From Kineococcus mangrovi (GTDB taxonomy: Bacteria; Actinomycetota; Actinomycetes; Actinomycetales; Kineococcaceae): a stretch of DNA of 64,000 nucleotides. Positions within the stretch are counted from its first letter, which is position 1. Each line of letters begins with the position of its first letter. Shown piece by piece: positions 34,906 to 43,823 of the stretch. Both the position numbers and the translations under genes were made by a program. The notes beneath the pieces were generated by a model. That model was not told the DNA's origin. It worked only from the letters and a program-made list of their open reading frames with translations, and made no database searches. The stretch is taken from contig NZ_JBGGTQ010000004.1 of the NCBI RefSeq assembly GCF_041320705.1, positions 372,001-436,000 on the forward strand. The letters run 5' to 3'.

Positions 34906-36051
34906 ATGCCCCTGCACGAGCCCCTGAAGTTCGCCTACTGGGTCCCCAACGTCTCCGGCGGTCTCGTCGTCTCGACGATCGAGCAGCGCACCAGCCACGA
35001 CCCGGCCTACAACGTCGAGGTGGCCAAGGCCGCCGAACGCGTCGGTTTCGAGTACGCACTGACCCAGGTGCGCTACCTCGCCTCCTACGGCGCCGACGCC
35101 CAGCACGAGTCCACCTCGTTCTCCCTGGCCCTGCTGCTGGCCACCGAGCGGCTCAAGGTGATCGCCGCCGTCCACCCCTTCTTCTGGCACCCCGGTGTGC
35201 TCGCCAAGTTCGCCGCGACCGCGCAGGAACTCACCCAGAACCGCCTCGCGCTGAACATCGTGTCCGGCTGGTTCAAGAACGAGGCGACACAGCTCGGGGT
35301 CACCTGGCACGAGCACGACGACCGCTACAAGCAGTCCGAGGAGTTCATCGAGCTCCTGCGCGGGGTCTGGGGCGAGGACGGCTACAGCCAGTCCGGGGAC
35401 TTCTTCAACGCCTCCGACATCACGTTCCGCCCGCAGCCCGCGGTCACCCCGGAGCTCTTCCAGGGCGGCAACTCCTCCGCCGCGCAGGCCATGGCCGGCC
35501 GCGTCAGCGACTGGTACTTCATGAACGGCAAGTCGATCGCGGGGGCCGCCCAGGGCGTCCGCGAGGTCTCCGCCCTCGCCGCGGAGAACGGGCGCACCGT
35601 CCGGTTCGGGCTCAACGGCTTCGCCCTCGTCCGCGACACCCGCGAGGAGGCCGAGGCCGTCCTGGAGGAGATCATCGCCAAGGCCGACCGCACCAAGGTC
35701 GAGGGCTTCGGCGCCGCCGTCCAGGAGGCGGGCAACTCCACCGGGGACGGCAAGGGCATGTGGGCGGACAGCGAGTTCCGCGACCTCGTGCAGTACAACG
35801 ACGGGTTCCGCACCGGGCTCGTCGGCACCCCCGACGAGGTGGCGCGCCGCGTCCTGGCGTACCGGCTCGTCGGCGTCGACCTGCTGCTCCTCGGGTTCCT
35901 GCACGTCAAGGAGGAGGTCGAGGCGTTCGGCGAGCTCGTCATCCCGCGCGTGCGCGAGCTCGAGGCGCGCCTGGCCGCCGGTGAGGACCTGCAGCTCGGC
36001 GCCGAGCTCGACGAGGCCGTCGTCGCCGCGACCCAGCCCGTCCCGGCCTGA
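34906..36051 (+). CDS. sfnG: FMNH2-dependent dimethyl sulfone monooxygenase SfnG-like (LLM family)
   Basis: 381-residue luciferase-like monooxygenase. LKFAYWVPNVSGGLVVS near the start, QHESTSFSLALL, NIVSGWFKNEATQLG, LFQGGNSSAAQAMAGRVSDWYF and DLVQYNDGFRTGLVGTP (in part) all match my recollection of SfnG, which cleaves dimethyl sulfone to methanesulfinate to scavenge sulfur. The start ATG is set by GGAGGA 9 nt upstream inside the SAM riboswitch. No flavin reductase or other ssu/sfn gene is adjacent. Other LLM sulfonate enzymes (SsuD, MsuD) are the alternatives. Confidence 0.85.
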   Translation: MPLHEPLKFAYWVPNVSGGLVVSTIEQRTSHDPAYNVEVAKAAERVGFEYALTQVRYLASYGADAQHESTSFSLALLLATERLKVIAAVHPFFWHPGVLAKFAATAQELTQNRLALNIVSGWFKNEATQLGVTWHEHDDRYKQSEEFIELLRGVWGEDGYSQSGDFFNASDITFRPQPAVTPELFQGGNSSAAQAMAGRVSDWYFMNGKSIAGAAQGVREVSALAAENGRTVRFGLNGFALVRDTREEAEAVLEEIIAKADRTKVEGFGAAVQEAGNSTGDGKGMWADSEFRDLVQYNDGFRTGLVGTPDEVARRVLAYRLVGVDLLLLGFLHVKEEVEAFGELVIPRVRELEARLAAGEDLQLGAELDEAVVAATQPVPA

Positions 36052-36075
36052 GCCGGGGCAGGGTGGCCGGGGTGT

Positions 36076-36134
36076 CCCGGTGGTCCCCGCCCGCGCGGTC
36101 CTGACCGCCGGCGGGACGGCGACGGACCACCGGG
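36076..36134 (+). terminator. terminator-like hairpin after sfnG
   Basis: CCCGGTGGTCC (36076-36086) and GGACCACCGGG (36124-36134) pair perfectly over 11 bp around an inner GCGGT-ACCGC hairpin. It sits 24 bp after the sfnG stop and ahead of the idi promoter. Confidence 0.6.
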
Positions 36135-36219
36135 GGACCACGGGGGACCCTCCTGCCCGGGGTCGCGGCCGCGGCGCGCGTGTCGGCGTCGCGTGCTCGC
36201 CGTGCGCCGCCGAACGGCT

Positions 36220-36225
36220 TACGGT
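36220..36225 (+). promoter_or_regulatory. -10 element (TACGGT) of idi
   Basis: TACGGT ends 6 nt before the GTG of idi; no ribosome-binding site intervenes, so the mRNA should be leaderless. Confidence 0.6.
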
Positions 36226-36231
36226 GCGGGG

Positions 36232-36762
36232 GTGACCCTCGCCCCCGCCGACCCCACCGTCGAACTGGTCGTCCTGCTGACCGACGACGGCACGCCCTGC
36301 GGCACGGCGCCGAAGGCCGACGTGCACCACACGAGCACCCCGCTCCACCTCGCGTTCTCCTGCTGGATCGTCGACGGGGCCGGTCGCACGCTGCTGACCC
36401 GGCGCGCAGCGGTCAAGCGGACGTGGCCGGGGGCGTGGACGAACTCCTTCTGCGGTCACCCCGGGCCCGGTGAGGACCCCGCCGACGCCGTGGCCCGGCG
36501 CTCGGTGCAGGAGCTCGGCGCGCCCGTCGCCGACGTGCAGCCGCTGCTGCCGGCGTTCCGGTACCGCGCGGTCATGGCCGACGGCACGGTCGAGAACGAG
36601 ATCTGCCCCGTCTTCACGGCCCGCCTCGCCGGTGAGCTGGCCCTGGACCCGGCGGAGGCCGACGCCCACCGCTGGGTGGACCTGACCGACCTGCGCGCCG
36701 AGGTCGCGGCCGGGCCCGGCCCGTTCAGCCCGTGGATGCGGCTGCAGCTGCAGGAGTTCTGA
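36232..36762 (+). CDS. idi: isopentenyl-diphosphate delta-isomerase type 1
   Basis: 176-residue type 1 (Nudix) IPP isomerase interconverting IPP and DMAPP for isoprenoid (menaquinone, carotenoid) synthesis. The catalytic Cys lies in WTNSFCGHP and the second acid Glu in VENEICPVF; metal ligands come from the HPGPGEDPADAVAR Nudix segment. GTG 36232 is leaderless. The gene ends 27 bp before the convergent YhaN-like gene. Confidence 0.95.
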   Translation: MTLAPADPTVELVVLLTDDGTPCGTAPKADVHHTSTPLHLAFSCWIVDGAGRTLLTRRAAVKRTWPGAWTNSFCGHPGPGEDPADAVARRSVQELGAPVADVQPLLPAFRYRAVMADGTVENEICPVFTARLAGELALDPAEADAHRWVDLTDLRAEVAAGPGPFSPWMRLQLQEF

Positions 36763-36789
36763 GCCCCACCCGTCCCCGCTGGACCGGTG

Positions 36790-39700
36790 TCACCCGGTGC
36801 CCTCGCCGTCGTGGGCGGCGAGGTCGTGAGCCGCGAGGTCGTGAGCGGCCAGGTACTCCTGGACCAGCTGCTCGCTCACCCGCCCCCGGTCGGCGACGGC
36901 GCGCCCCTCCTCCCGCGCCCACGCCCGCACCAGTTGCGGGTCGACACCGCTGCGTCCCCGCCGATCGGCGCCCCGGGCGGGTGGGGTCCCGGGGTCCGGG
37001 AGCGCCGACGGGTCGGGCAGCCGGGTCACGGTCACCGCCGCCCCCGTCCCGGCCAGCTCCCCGGCCAGTTCCGCCGCCTGCGCGGCCACGTCGGCGTGGT
37101 GGGTCAGCAGCACCACCTGCACGTCACGGGCGAGCTCGGCCAGCGCCTCCAGCGCGGCGCGGGTGCGGACCTCGTCGAAGGTCATCAGCACGTCGTCCAG
37201 CACCACGGGCAGCGGGCCCTGGCCCGAGGCGACGAGGTCGCGGTGCTGGGCGGCCACCGCCGCCAGTCGCAACGCCAGGAAGACCTGGTCCGCGGTCCCC
37301 TCGCTGAGCCCGCCGGCCCCGTCGAGGAGTTCCCCGTCGGCCCGGCGCACCGCCAGGCGCCGGTCCCCGCCGTCGTCGAGGGCCACCAGACCGGTCCAGC
37401 GCCCCCCGGTCAGGAGCGTCAGCACCTCACCGGCCTCGGCCAGCAGCGGGTTGGCGCGGGCGGCCGAGAATTCCTCGAGCTGGCGACGCAGGACCGTGCG
37501 CTGCACGTCCACCACGACGTAGCGCTCGGTGTCGGCCTGCAACCCGGCCAGCGCCTCCGCGCGCTGGGCGGCCAGCACGTTCGCGTCGACGCCGGAGGTC
37601 AGCCGTTCCACCTCCACCTCGGCCCGGGCGAGGTCCTGGTGGGCCCGGGCCCAGACCTCGTGGGCCTCCTCGTCGGCCAGCGCCGCCGCCTCCTCGTCGG
37701 TCCGCAGGTCGGCGTCGGAGCGCCCACCGGTCTGCTCCAGCAGCGCCGGCACGTCCCCGGCGAGGCCCACCTCGGCGTCGAGGGCGGCGGTCTCGTCGCG
37801 TTCGCGGTCCTGCAGGTCCAGCAGGTCCCGGCTCCGGCGGGCGCGCCCGGCCAGGGCGGTCAGGTCCTCCCCCCCGGTCGCCAGGGCGGTCAGCCTCGCC
37901 TCGGCGCGCTCGCCGCGGGCGCGTCCGGCCGCGGCGGCGTCCGCCACCTCCTGCGCCTGCCGGTCCAGGTCGGTCGCGGTCCGCTCGTCGGCGCGGCTGC
38001 GGCCCAAGCGGTCCTGCACCGCCGCCAGGGCCACCTCGACCTGGTCGGGACGTCCGGTCCGGCCGGCGTCCCCCAGCCGTGCGGTGAGGTCGGCGACCTC
38101 GCGGGCGTGGGCCGCCACCCGGTCCTCCCGCTCCCGGGCGCGGTCCTGCTCGCGGCGGGCGACCGCGGCGGCGTCGGCCGCGGTCCGCAGGACCCGGGCG
38201 CGTTCGGCCCACCCGGCGGGCCCGAGGTCGGCGGGCAGACCGGCGGCCGCGACCGCCGCCCGGAAGGCCTCCTCGGCCCGGGCGGCGCCTCGTCGCAGGT
38301 CCTCGCAGCGGTGCGCGGCGAGCTGCGCGGCCCGGTCGTGCTCGGCGTCCAGGGCGCGCTGCACGGCGGCGGCCTCGGCGGTGGCGATGAGGGCGCGGGC
38401 GGTCTCCAGCCCCACGTCGAGACCGGCCTGCGGGTCGGCCGGGGCGACGGCCTGCGCGTCGGTGCTCCCGGCGCACCGGGACAGCACCACCGTGAGGGCG
38501 TCGAGCTGGGCCTGCACCTGCGTGCTCAGCTCGCGGGCCCGCCGGTCGTGGATCCCGACCGCGGCGCGTTCGGCGTCCAGCCGGCCCAGGGCCGCCAGCG
38601 CCGGCGCGGGGGCGCCGTCGGGAACCCGCAGGCCGGCCGCGGTGAAGGCCGCGGCGTACGCCTCCTGCACCGCCTCGGCCGCGGTCGCGGTGCTCCGCGC
38701 CCGCTCGCCGGCGGTCGCGGCCGCCTCGGCGGCCCGGTCGGCGGCCCGGCGCAGTTCCCGCAGCCGGGCGGTGGCCTCGGCGTGGTCGAGCAGTGCGTCG
38801 GCGGCGGCGTCGGCGCGGGCCACCGCGGCCAGCGCAGCGGGGCCGTCGACGTGGACACCGTTCTCGCGCAGCGGTTCCAGCAGCTCGTCCCGGACCGCGC
38901 GGGCGGCGCGCAGCGCCTCCTCGTCCGCGCCGCCGGTGCCCTCCTGAGCCTGCCCGAGCTCGTCCGAGCTCGTCCGCGCCGCGTCCGCGCACCGGTCGTG
39001 CTCGGCGGCGGCGCGGTCGTGCTCCTCCCGGGCCCGGACCAGGGTCTCGTGGGCGGCCCGGACGGTGGCGGGGTCCAGGGCGGGTGGTTCGTCGGCCGCC
39101 GCGTCGGGGTCGAGCGCCCCGGCCGCCACGGCCTCCGCGCGGGCAGCCGCCCACCGCTCGTCGCGCGCGGCCAGGGTGGCGCGCCGCTCCCGGGCCGCGG
39201 ACCCGTCCCGGCCGGCGGCGGCCACCACCGCCCGCAGGGCCGCGACGTCCTCGTCCGCGATCTCCTGCAGGGGGTCACGACCCGCCGTGGCCTCCCGGGC
39301 CCGGTCGAGCTCCGAGGCCGCGCGCGCGGCCTCGGCAGCCACCTCGGTGTGCGCCGCGGCCAGCTCGGACAGGTCGGCGGCCCGGTCGGCGGGGACGTGC
39401 CAGCGGGAGAGCAGGTCGGGGACGACCTCGGCGGCCGGTCCCTCGGGCACCGGGCCCAGGGCGGCCAGCGCCTGCCGGGCGGTGTGCCAGGACTCGTCGG
39501 CGCTCGCGCGCGCCCGCAGCGCCTCGGCGGCGTCCTGCGCCCGGGCCTGGCGAGCCCCGGTGAGCGCGTCGATCCGCGCCCCGGCCGCCAGGACGTCGGC
39601 CTCGACCGTGCAGCGCGCGCGGCTGTCCGCCAGGACCGCGGCGCGCTCGGTCAGCTCGTCGACGGCGCTCGCGGCCGCGGCCAGCTCGGCGGCCGCCGCG

Positions 39701-40506
39701 TCGTGGTCGGCCACGTCGGCCGGTCCGAGGACCCCGCCGAGCCCGGTGAGGTCCGCGGTGGCGGCCGCGACCTGCTCGCGGGTGCGCAGCAGGGCCCGGG
39801 CCCGGGGCGCCAGCCGCAGGCGCAGCGTCGCCTCCTCGTGCCGGGCGCGCACGGTCCGCAGCCGCGCCTGGGCGCGCTCGGCCTCCTCCCGCGCGGTCCC
39901 GGCGGCGGCCCGGGCCGCCTCCACCAGCCCGGCGCGGGTCGCGGTGCCCGCCAGCTGCTCGTCGAGCGCCCGGACGTCCGCGACGCCGTCCTTGACCGCC
40001 GAGCGCCCCCGCGGGCGCCACAGGCGTTCGGCCTCGGCCTCCAGGGCGGCGAGCAGGTCCTGCGCCCCGCTGCCGTGGTGGGCGCTGAAGACGAGGCCGG
40101 CGAGGTCGCCCTCCCCCCGCAGGACCCGGCGCCCACCGGCGCGCAGCTGCTCGTGGTCCAGGCCCAGCCGGCTCGTCCAGGCCGCCCGGTCCCAGCCGTC
40201 CTGGGCCCACGGGGCGGGGACCGGCTCGTCGTCGCGCAGCAGGCCCCGGGAGGAGCGGACCAGCTCGTGCCCGCCGGAACCGCCGGGGCCGGGCTGCCAC
40301 CGGGCCCCCACCCGCAGGCGGGCCCGGGCGTGGACGAAGGCGTAGCGCGGGCTCCTCTCGAAACCCCACAGCAGGTCGCCGACGGCGGCCAGCAGGGTCG
40401 ACTTGCCCGACTCGTTGGGCCCGAGGACGACGGTCAGGCCCTCCCCGAGCTCGACCGCCGCGCTCTCGAAGGCGCCGTAGGGCGCGAGGGTCACCGCGCG
40501 CAGCAT
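36790..40506 (-). CDS. YhaN-like SMC/Rad50-type ATPase
   Basis: 1238-residue protein of the AAA_27/YhaN type. Walker A GPNESGKST lies at about residues 29-37; two very long Ala/Arg/Glu-rich coiled-coil arms fill the middle; Walker B (VVLDDVLMTFDE) and SEGTADQVFLAL lie near the C-terminus. This is the architecture of SbcC/Rad50 and fits a partner of the adjacent metallophosphoesterase nuclease. ATG 40506 overlaps the stop of that gene by one base. The C-terminus ends in three AAHDL repeats (15-bp DNA unit). Confidence 0.88.
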   Translation of the reverse strand: MLRAVTLAPYGAFESAAVELGEGLTVVLGPNESGKSTLLAAVGDLLWGFERSPRYAFVHARARLRVGARWQPGPGGSGGHELVRSSRGLLRDDEPVPAPWAQDGWDRAAWTSRLGLDHEQLRAGGRRVLRGEGDLAGLVFSAHHGSGAQDLLAALEAEAERLWRPRGRSAVKDGVADVRALDEQLAGTATRAGLVEAARAAAGTAREEAERAQARLRTVRARHEEATLRLRLAPRARALLRTREQVAAATADLTGLGGVLGPADVADHDAAAAELAAAASAVDELTERAAVLADSRARCTVEADVLAAGARIDALTGARQARAQDAAEALRARASADESWHTARQALAALGPVPEGPAAEVVPDLLSRWHVPADRAADLSELAAAHTEVAAEAARAASELDRAREATAGRDPLQEIADEDVAALRAVVAAAGRDGSAARERRATLAARDERWAAARAEAVAAGALDPDAAADEPPALDPATVRAAHETLVRAREEHDRAAAEHDRCADAARTSSDELGQAQEGTGGADEEALRAARAVRDELLEPLRENGVHVDGPAALAAVARADAAADALLDHAEATARLRELRRAADRAAEAAATAGERARSTATAAEAVQEAYAAAFTAAGLRVPDGAPAPALAALGRLDAERAAVGIHDRRARELSTQVQAQLDALTVVLSRCAGSTDAQAVAPADPQAGLDVGLETARALIATAEAAAVQRALDAEHDRAAQLAAHRCEDLRRGAARAEEAFRAAVAAAGLPADLGPAGWAERARVLRTAADAAAVARREQDRAREREDRVAAHAREVADLTARLGDAGRTGRPDQVEVALAAVQDRLGRSRADERTATDLDRQAQEVADAAAAGRARGERAEARLTALATGGEDLTALAGRARRSRDLLDLQDRERDETAALDAEVGLAGDVPALLEQTGGRSDADLRTDEEAAALADEEAHEVWARAHQDLARAEVEVERLTSGVDANVLAAQRAEALAGLQADTERYVVVDVQRTVLRRQLEEFSAARANPLLAEAGEVLTLLTGGRWTGLVALDDGGDRRLAVRRADGELLDGAGGLSEGTADQVFLALRLAAVAAQHRDLVASGQGPLPVVLDDVLMTFDEVRTRAALEALAELARDVQVVLLTHHADVAAQAAELAGELAGTGAAVTVTRLPDPSALPDPGTPPARGADRRGRSGVDPQLVRAWAREEGRAVADRGRVSEQLVQEYLAAHDLAAHDLAAHDGEGTG
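36811..36855 (+). repeat. 15-bp tandem repeat, 3 copies, at the YhaN-like C-terminus
   Basis: Three near-identical 15-bp units (36811-36825, 36826-36840, 36841-36855) encode repeated Ala-Ala-His-Asp-Leu at the extreme C-terminus. Confidence 0.8.
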
Positions 40507-41765
40507 CAGCGGCCCCCCAGCCGGGTCGAGAGGTCGTCGGCGGCCCGGCGCGCGAGCGCGCCCACCGTCCGGGGGTCGCCCAGGTCGAGCAGCCCGGCGT
40601 CGGACAGCAGCCGCCCGACCTCCCCGCGCACCCCCCGCAGCGCCTGGGTCAGCGCCGGGTCCCGGGCCAGGGCGTCGGCGGCCGCCCGGACCGCCGCGAC
40701 CAGCTCCGGGTCGTCCTCGCCCCCCGCGCTCGGGAGCCGGGCGTGCGACCGGACCCTCTCGAGGACGACGCCGGCGGCCTCGGCCGCCTGCTCGGCCTCC
40801 TGGCGCAGGCGTTCGGCGTCGGCCAGGTCGGCCGCCGCGGCCGTCGGACCGGACAGCACCGCCCGGACCACGAGGGGGCGGTCCCCGGCGTCGCGGCGCG
40901 TGCGCAGCATCCGGTCCCGCAGCGCACCCATCACCTCGGCGACGTCGACGGCGCCGGTGACGTCGACGTCCAGGGACTCCCAGCGGGCCACGTCCAGGGC
41001 GTGGAAGGTCAGCCGGGCCTGCTCGCCGGGCACGAGGTCGACGACGTAGGCGCCCTTGGCCCCGGTCTCCCGGGGGTGCCGGCCCTGCAGGTTGCCCGAG
41101 TAGGCGACCGTCGTCGCGCCGGTGGCCAGGACCTCGCGCGCGTGCACGTGCCCGAGGGCGACGTACTCGTACCCCAGCGCGGTCAGGTCGTCGATCGAGC
41201 AGGGCGCGTACCGCTCGTGCTCGCCGCCGCTGCGGCTGCCGTCGACGGTGGCGTGCAGCAGACCGACGTTGACCACGCCCGGTACGCGGCGGGGGTAGCC
41301 GGCGGCGAGGTTGGAGGACACCGCCCGGGTCCGGTACCCCTGGCCGTGCACGGCCAGCCCCAGGTCCTCGTCCACCACGGTGCCGGGGGAGTCCACCCCG
41401 AACCGGTGCGCGTTCGGCGGGAGGGTGAGGGAGTGGGTGATCTGGCTCTCCGCGTCGTGGTTGCCCGACACGATGAACACCGCGATCCCCGAGTCGGCCA
41501 GGCGCTGCACCTGCCGGGTGAAGAACCGGCCGGTGGCGTAGTCGTGCCAGGTGCCGTCGTAGAGGTCCCCGGCCAGCACCAGCGCGTCGGCCCGCTGCGT
41601 CTCGCACAGGGCGACCAGGGCCTCCAGCGCCCCGCGGGTGGCGGCGCGCAGGGTGTCGGCGACGGCGTCGTCACCGAGCCGGCGCAGCCCGCGCAACGGG
41701 GAGTCCAGGTGCACGTCCGCGGCGTGGACGACGCGGACCGCGTCCGCGGGGCGGTCGGTCACCAC
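40506..41765 (-). CDS. DNA repair exonuclease, YhaO/SbcD-like metallophosphoesterase
   Basis: 419-residue calcineurin-like phosphoesterase. Metal-binding motifs appear in order: HAADVHLDS (residues about 14-22), AGDLYDG, SGNHDAES and LGHVHAREV (about 205). This is the SbcD/Mre11/YhaO nuclease domain, followed by an about 170-residue C-terminal region. GTG 41765 starts it; coupled one-base overlap (TGATG) with the ATPase gene indicates a nuclease-ATPase complex that processes DNA ends. Confidence 0.9.
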   Translation of the reverse strand: MVTDRPADAVRVVHAADVHLDSPLRGLRRLGDDAVADTLRAATRGALEALVALCETQRADALVLAGDLYDGTWHDYATGRFFTRQVQRLADSGIAVFIVSGNHDAESQITHSLTLPPNAHRFGVDSPGTVVDEDLGLAVHGQGYRTRAVSSNLAAGYPRRVPGVVNVGLLHATVDGSRSGGEHERYAPCSIDDLTALGYEYVALGHVHAREVLATGATTVAYSGNLQGRHPRETGAKGAYVVDLVPGEQARLTFHALDVARWESLDVDVTGAVDVAEVMGALRDRMLRTRRDAGDRPLVVRAVLSGPTAAAADLADAERLRQEAEQAAEAAGVVLERVRSHARLPSAGGEDDPELVAAVRAAADALARDPALTQALRGVRGEVGRLLSDAGLLDLGDPRTVGALARRAADDLSTRLGGR

Positions 41766-41847
41766 GAGGAGCCCCGGCTGCGCGTCACGTCCTCGACCGT
41801 AGGCGAGCCCGGCGACACGGTCCCGCCGACGCGCCGCGGGGGGAGCC

Positions 41848-42093
41848 TCAGCGGGGCAGGGCGCTCGCGCGCCAGGACCCCTGCCCGGGGGCGGGGGGCA
41901 GGCCGAGCGCGTGCCGCCGGTCCGCCCACCGCGACCGCGGCGCCGGCACGTCCGCCACCTGCGGGGCGCGCTCGCGCAGCCGGGAGGTCAGGACGACCGT
42001 CAGGGCGGCCAGCTCCTCCGGGGCGGGGTTGCCCCGCTCGATGCGCAGCGACCTCAGCAGGTGCCCGACCGCGGCCTCGTCCCCGGTGCTCAC
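41848..42093 (-). CDS. acyl-CoA carboxylase epsilon subunit
   Basis: 81-residue small protein: [20 protein letters not shown] is the hallmark of actinobacterial acyl-CoA carboxylase epsilon subunits (AccE/PccE), which bind and activate the beta subunit. GTG 42093 overlaps the stop of the beta-subunit gene (GTGA). The C-terminus ([17 protein letters not shown]) is also family-like. Too short to be picked up by length, but context makes it secure. Confidence 0.9.
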   Translation of the reverse strand: MSTGDEAAVGHLLRSLRIERGNPAPEELAALTVVLTSRLRERAPQVADVPAPRSRWADRRHALGLPPAPGQGSWRASALPR

Positions 42094-43712
42094 AGCGGGA
42101 TGTTCCCGTGCTTCTTGGCGGGCAGCGTGGCCCGCTTCGTGGCCAGCGCCCGCAGCGCGCGCGCCACCTGCACGCGCGTCTGGCTGGGGGCGATGACGGC
42201 GTCCACGAACCCGCGCTCGGCCGCGACGTAGGGGTTCGCGAGCTGCAGCTCGTAGTCGTCGACGAGGTCGCGCCGGGTGGCCTCGACGTCCTCGCCGTTC
42301 TCCGCAGCGGCCTTCAAGGCGTTGCGCTGCAAGATGTTCACCGCGCCCTGGGCCCCCATGACGGCGATCTGCGCGCTCGGCCAGGCCAGGCACACGTCGG
42401 CACCCATCTCCTTGCTGCCCATGACGATGTAGGCCCCGCCGTAGGCCTTGCGCGTGATGACCGTGACGAGCGGGACGGTGGCCTCGGCGTAGGCGTAGAG
42501 CAGTTTCGCCCCGCGCCGGATGATGCCGTTCCACTCCTGGTCGGTGCCGGGCAGGAACCCCGGCACGTCGACGAACGTGAGGACCGGGACGTTGAAGGCG
42601 TCGCAGAGGCGGACGAAGCGGGCCGCCTTCTCGGAGGCGTCGATGTCGAGGGTCCCGGCCAGCTGCTGCGGCTGGTTCGCCACGACCCCCACGGGGCGGC
42701 CCTCGACGCGGCCGAAACCCGTCAGGACGTTGGGGGCGAACAGCTCGTGGACCTGCAGGAACACCTCGTCGTCCAGGACGGCGCCGATCACGGCGGCCAT
42801 GTCGTAGGGCTGGTTCGCCGAGTCCGGGACGATGGTGTCGAGCACCAGGTCGTCCTCGTCGACGAGCAGGTCGCGCTCGTCCTCCGGCGGCAGCAGGGGC
42901 GCCTCGGACAGGTTGTTCGAGGGCAGGAACGACAGCAGCTCGCGGACGTACTCGATGGCGTCGTCCTCGCTCTCGGCGAGGTGGTGCGCCACGCCGGAAC
43001 GGGTGGCGTGGGTGCGCCCGCCGCCGAGCTCCTCGAAGCCGACGTCCTCGCCGGTGACGGTCCGGATGACGTCCGGGCCCGTGACGAACATGTGCGAGGT
43101 CTCCTCGACCATGACCGTGATGTCGGTCAGGGCGGGGGAGTAGACCGCCCCGCCGGCCGAGGGGCCCAGGATCAGGGAGATCTGCGGGACGACGCCGGAG
43201 GCGTGCACGTTGCGGCGGAAGATGCGCGCGTACTGCACCAGGGAGGCGACGCCCTCCTGGATGCGCGCGCCGCCGCCGTCGTTGATGCCGACGACCGGGC
43301 AGCCCGTGGTGGCCGCGAAGTCCTGCAGCTCGGCGATCTTGGCGCCGTGCTCCTCGCCGAGGGAACCGCCGAAGGCCGTGAAGTCCTGGGCGTACACGCA
43401 CACCGGGCGCCCGTCCACCGTGGCGTAGCCGGTGACGACGCCGTCACCGTCGACGTGCTTGGCGGCCATCCCGAAGGCGGTGGCGCGGCTGCGGACCAGG
43501 CCGCCGCGCTCGACGAAGGAGTCCTCGTCGACGAGGGCCGCGATGCGCTCGCGGGCCGTCTTCTTCCCGCGCGGGTGCTGCTTGGCGGCGGCGCGCTCGT
43601 CGGCGGCCCGGACGGCCCCGTCGGCCCGGGCGTGCAGCCCCGCGAGCTGGCCCGCGGTGGACCGGGGGTCGGGCCGGGGGTCGAGCTGCTGAGACGTCTC
43701 GGGACTGCTCAC
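42090..43712 (-). CDS. acyl-CoA/propionyl-CoA carboxylase beta subunit
   Basis: 540-residue carboxyltransferase (AccD/PccB type) transferring CO2 from carboxybiotin to acetyl- or propionyl-CoA. The first crotonase half has [14 protein letters not shown], the second [15 protein letters not shown]. Expected length. GTG 43712 is preceded by TACGCT (43726-43721) 8 nt upstream, a leaderless signature. Coupled to the epsilon subunit; the biotinylated alpha subunit is not in the window. Substrate (acetyl, propionyl or longer) cannot be decided here. Confidence 0.94.
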   Translation of the reverse strand: MSSPETSQQLDPRPDPRSTAGQLAGLHARADGAVRAADERAAAKQHPRGKKTARERIAALVDEDSFVERGGLVRSRATAFGMAAKHVDGDGVVTGYATVDGRPVCVYAQDFTAFGGSLGEEHGAKIAELQDFAATTGCPVVGINDGGGARIQEGVASLVQYARIFRRNVHASGVVPQISLILGPSAGGAVYSPALTDITVMVEETSHMFVTGPDVIRTVTGEDVGFEELGGGRTHATRSGVAHHLAESEDDAIEYVRELLSFLPSNNLSEAPLLPPEDERDLLVDEDDLVLDTIVPDSANQPYDMAAVIGAVLDDEVFLQVHELFAPNVLTGFGRVEGRPVGVVANQPQQLAGTLDIDASEKAARFVRLCDAFNVPVLTFVDVPGFLPGTDQEWNGIIRRGAKLLYAYAEATVPLVTVITRKAYGGAYIVMGSKEMGADVCLAWPSAQIAVMGAQGAVNILQRNALKAAAENGEDVEATRRDLVDDYELQLANPYVAAERGFVDAVIAPSQTRVQVARALRALATKRATLPAKKHGNIPL

Positions 43713-43720
43713 GGGGCCGC

Positions 43721-43726
43721 AGCGTA
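43721..43726 (-). promoter_or_regulatory. -10 element (TACGCT) of the carboxylase genes
   Basis: TACGCT on the minus strand ends 8 nt before the GTG of the beta-subunit gene, in the leaderless position. Confidence 0.55.
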
Positions 43727-43823
43727 CGGGACGCCGCGACCCCCGCGGTGACGGCGCGAGGAGGCGGGAGCGGTAGCTTGACGTCGAGAGAGAGCCGTCA
43801 GTGGAGTCGGAGGGGACAGCACA

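Noticed and set aside
40743-43751. 1002-residue plus-strand frame opposite the nuclease and carboxylase genes
   Set aside because: It covers several well-identified minus-strand genes and has no recognisable domain.
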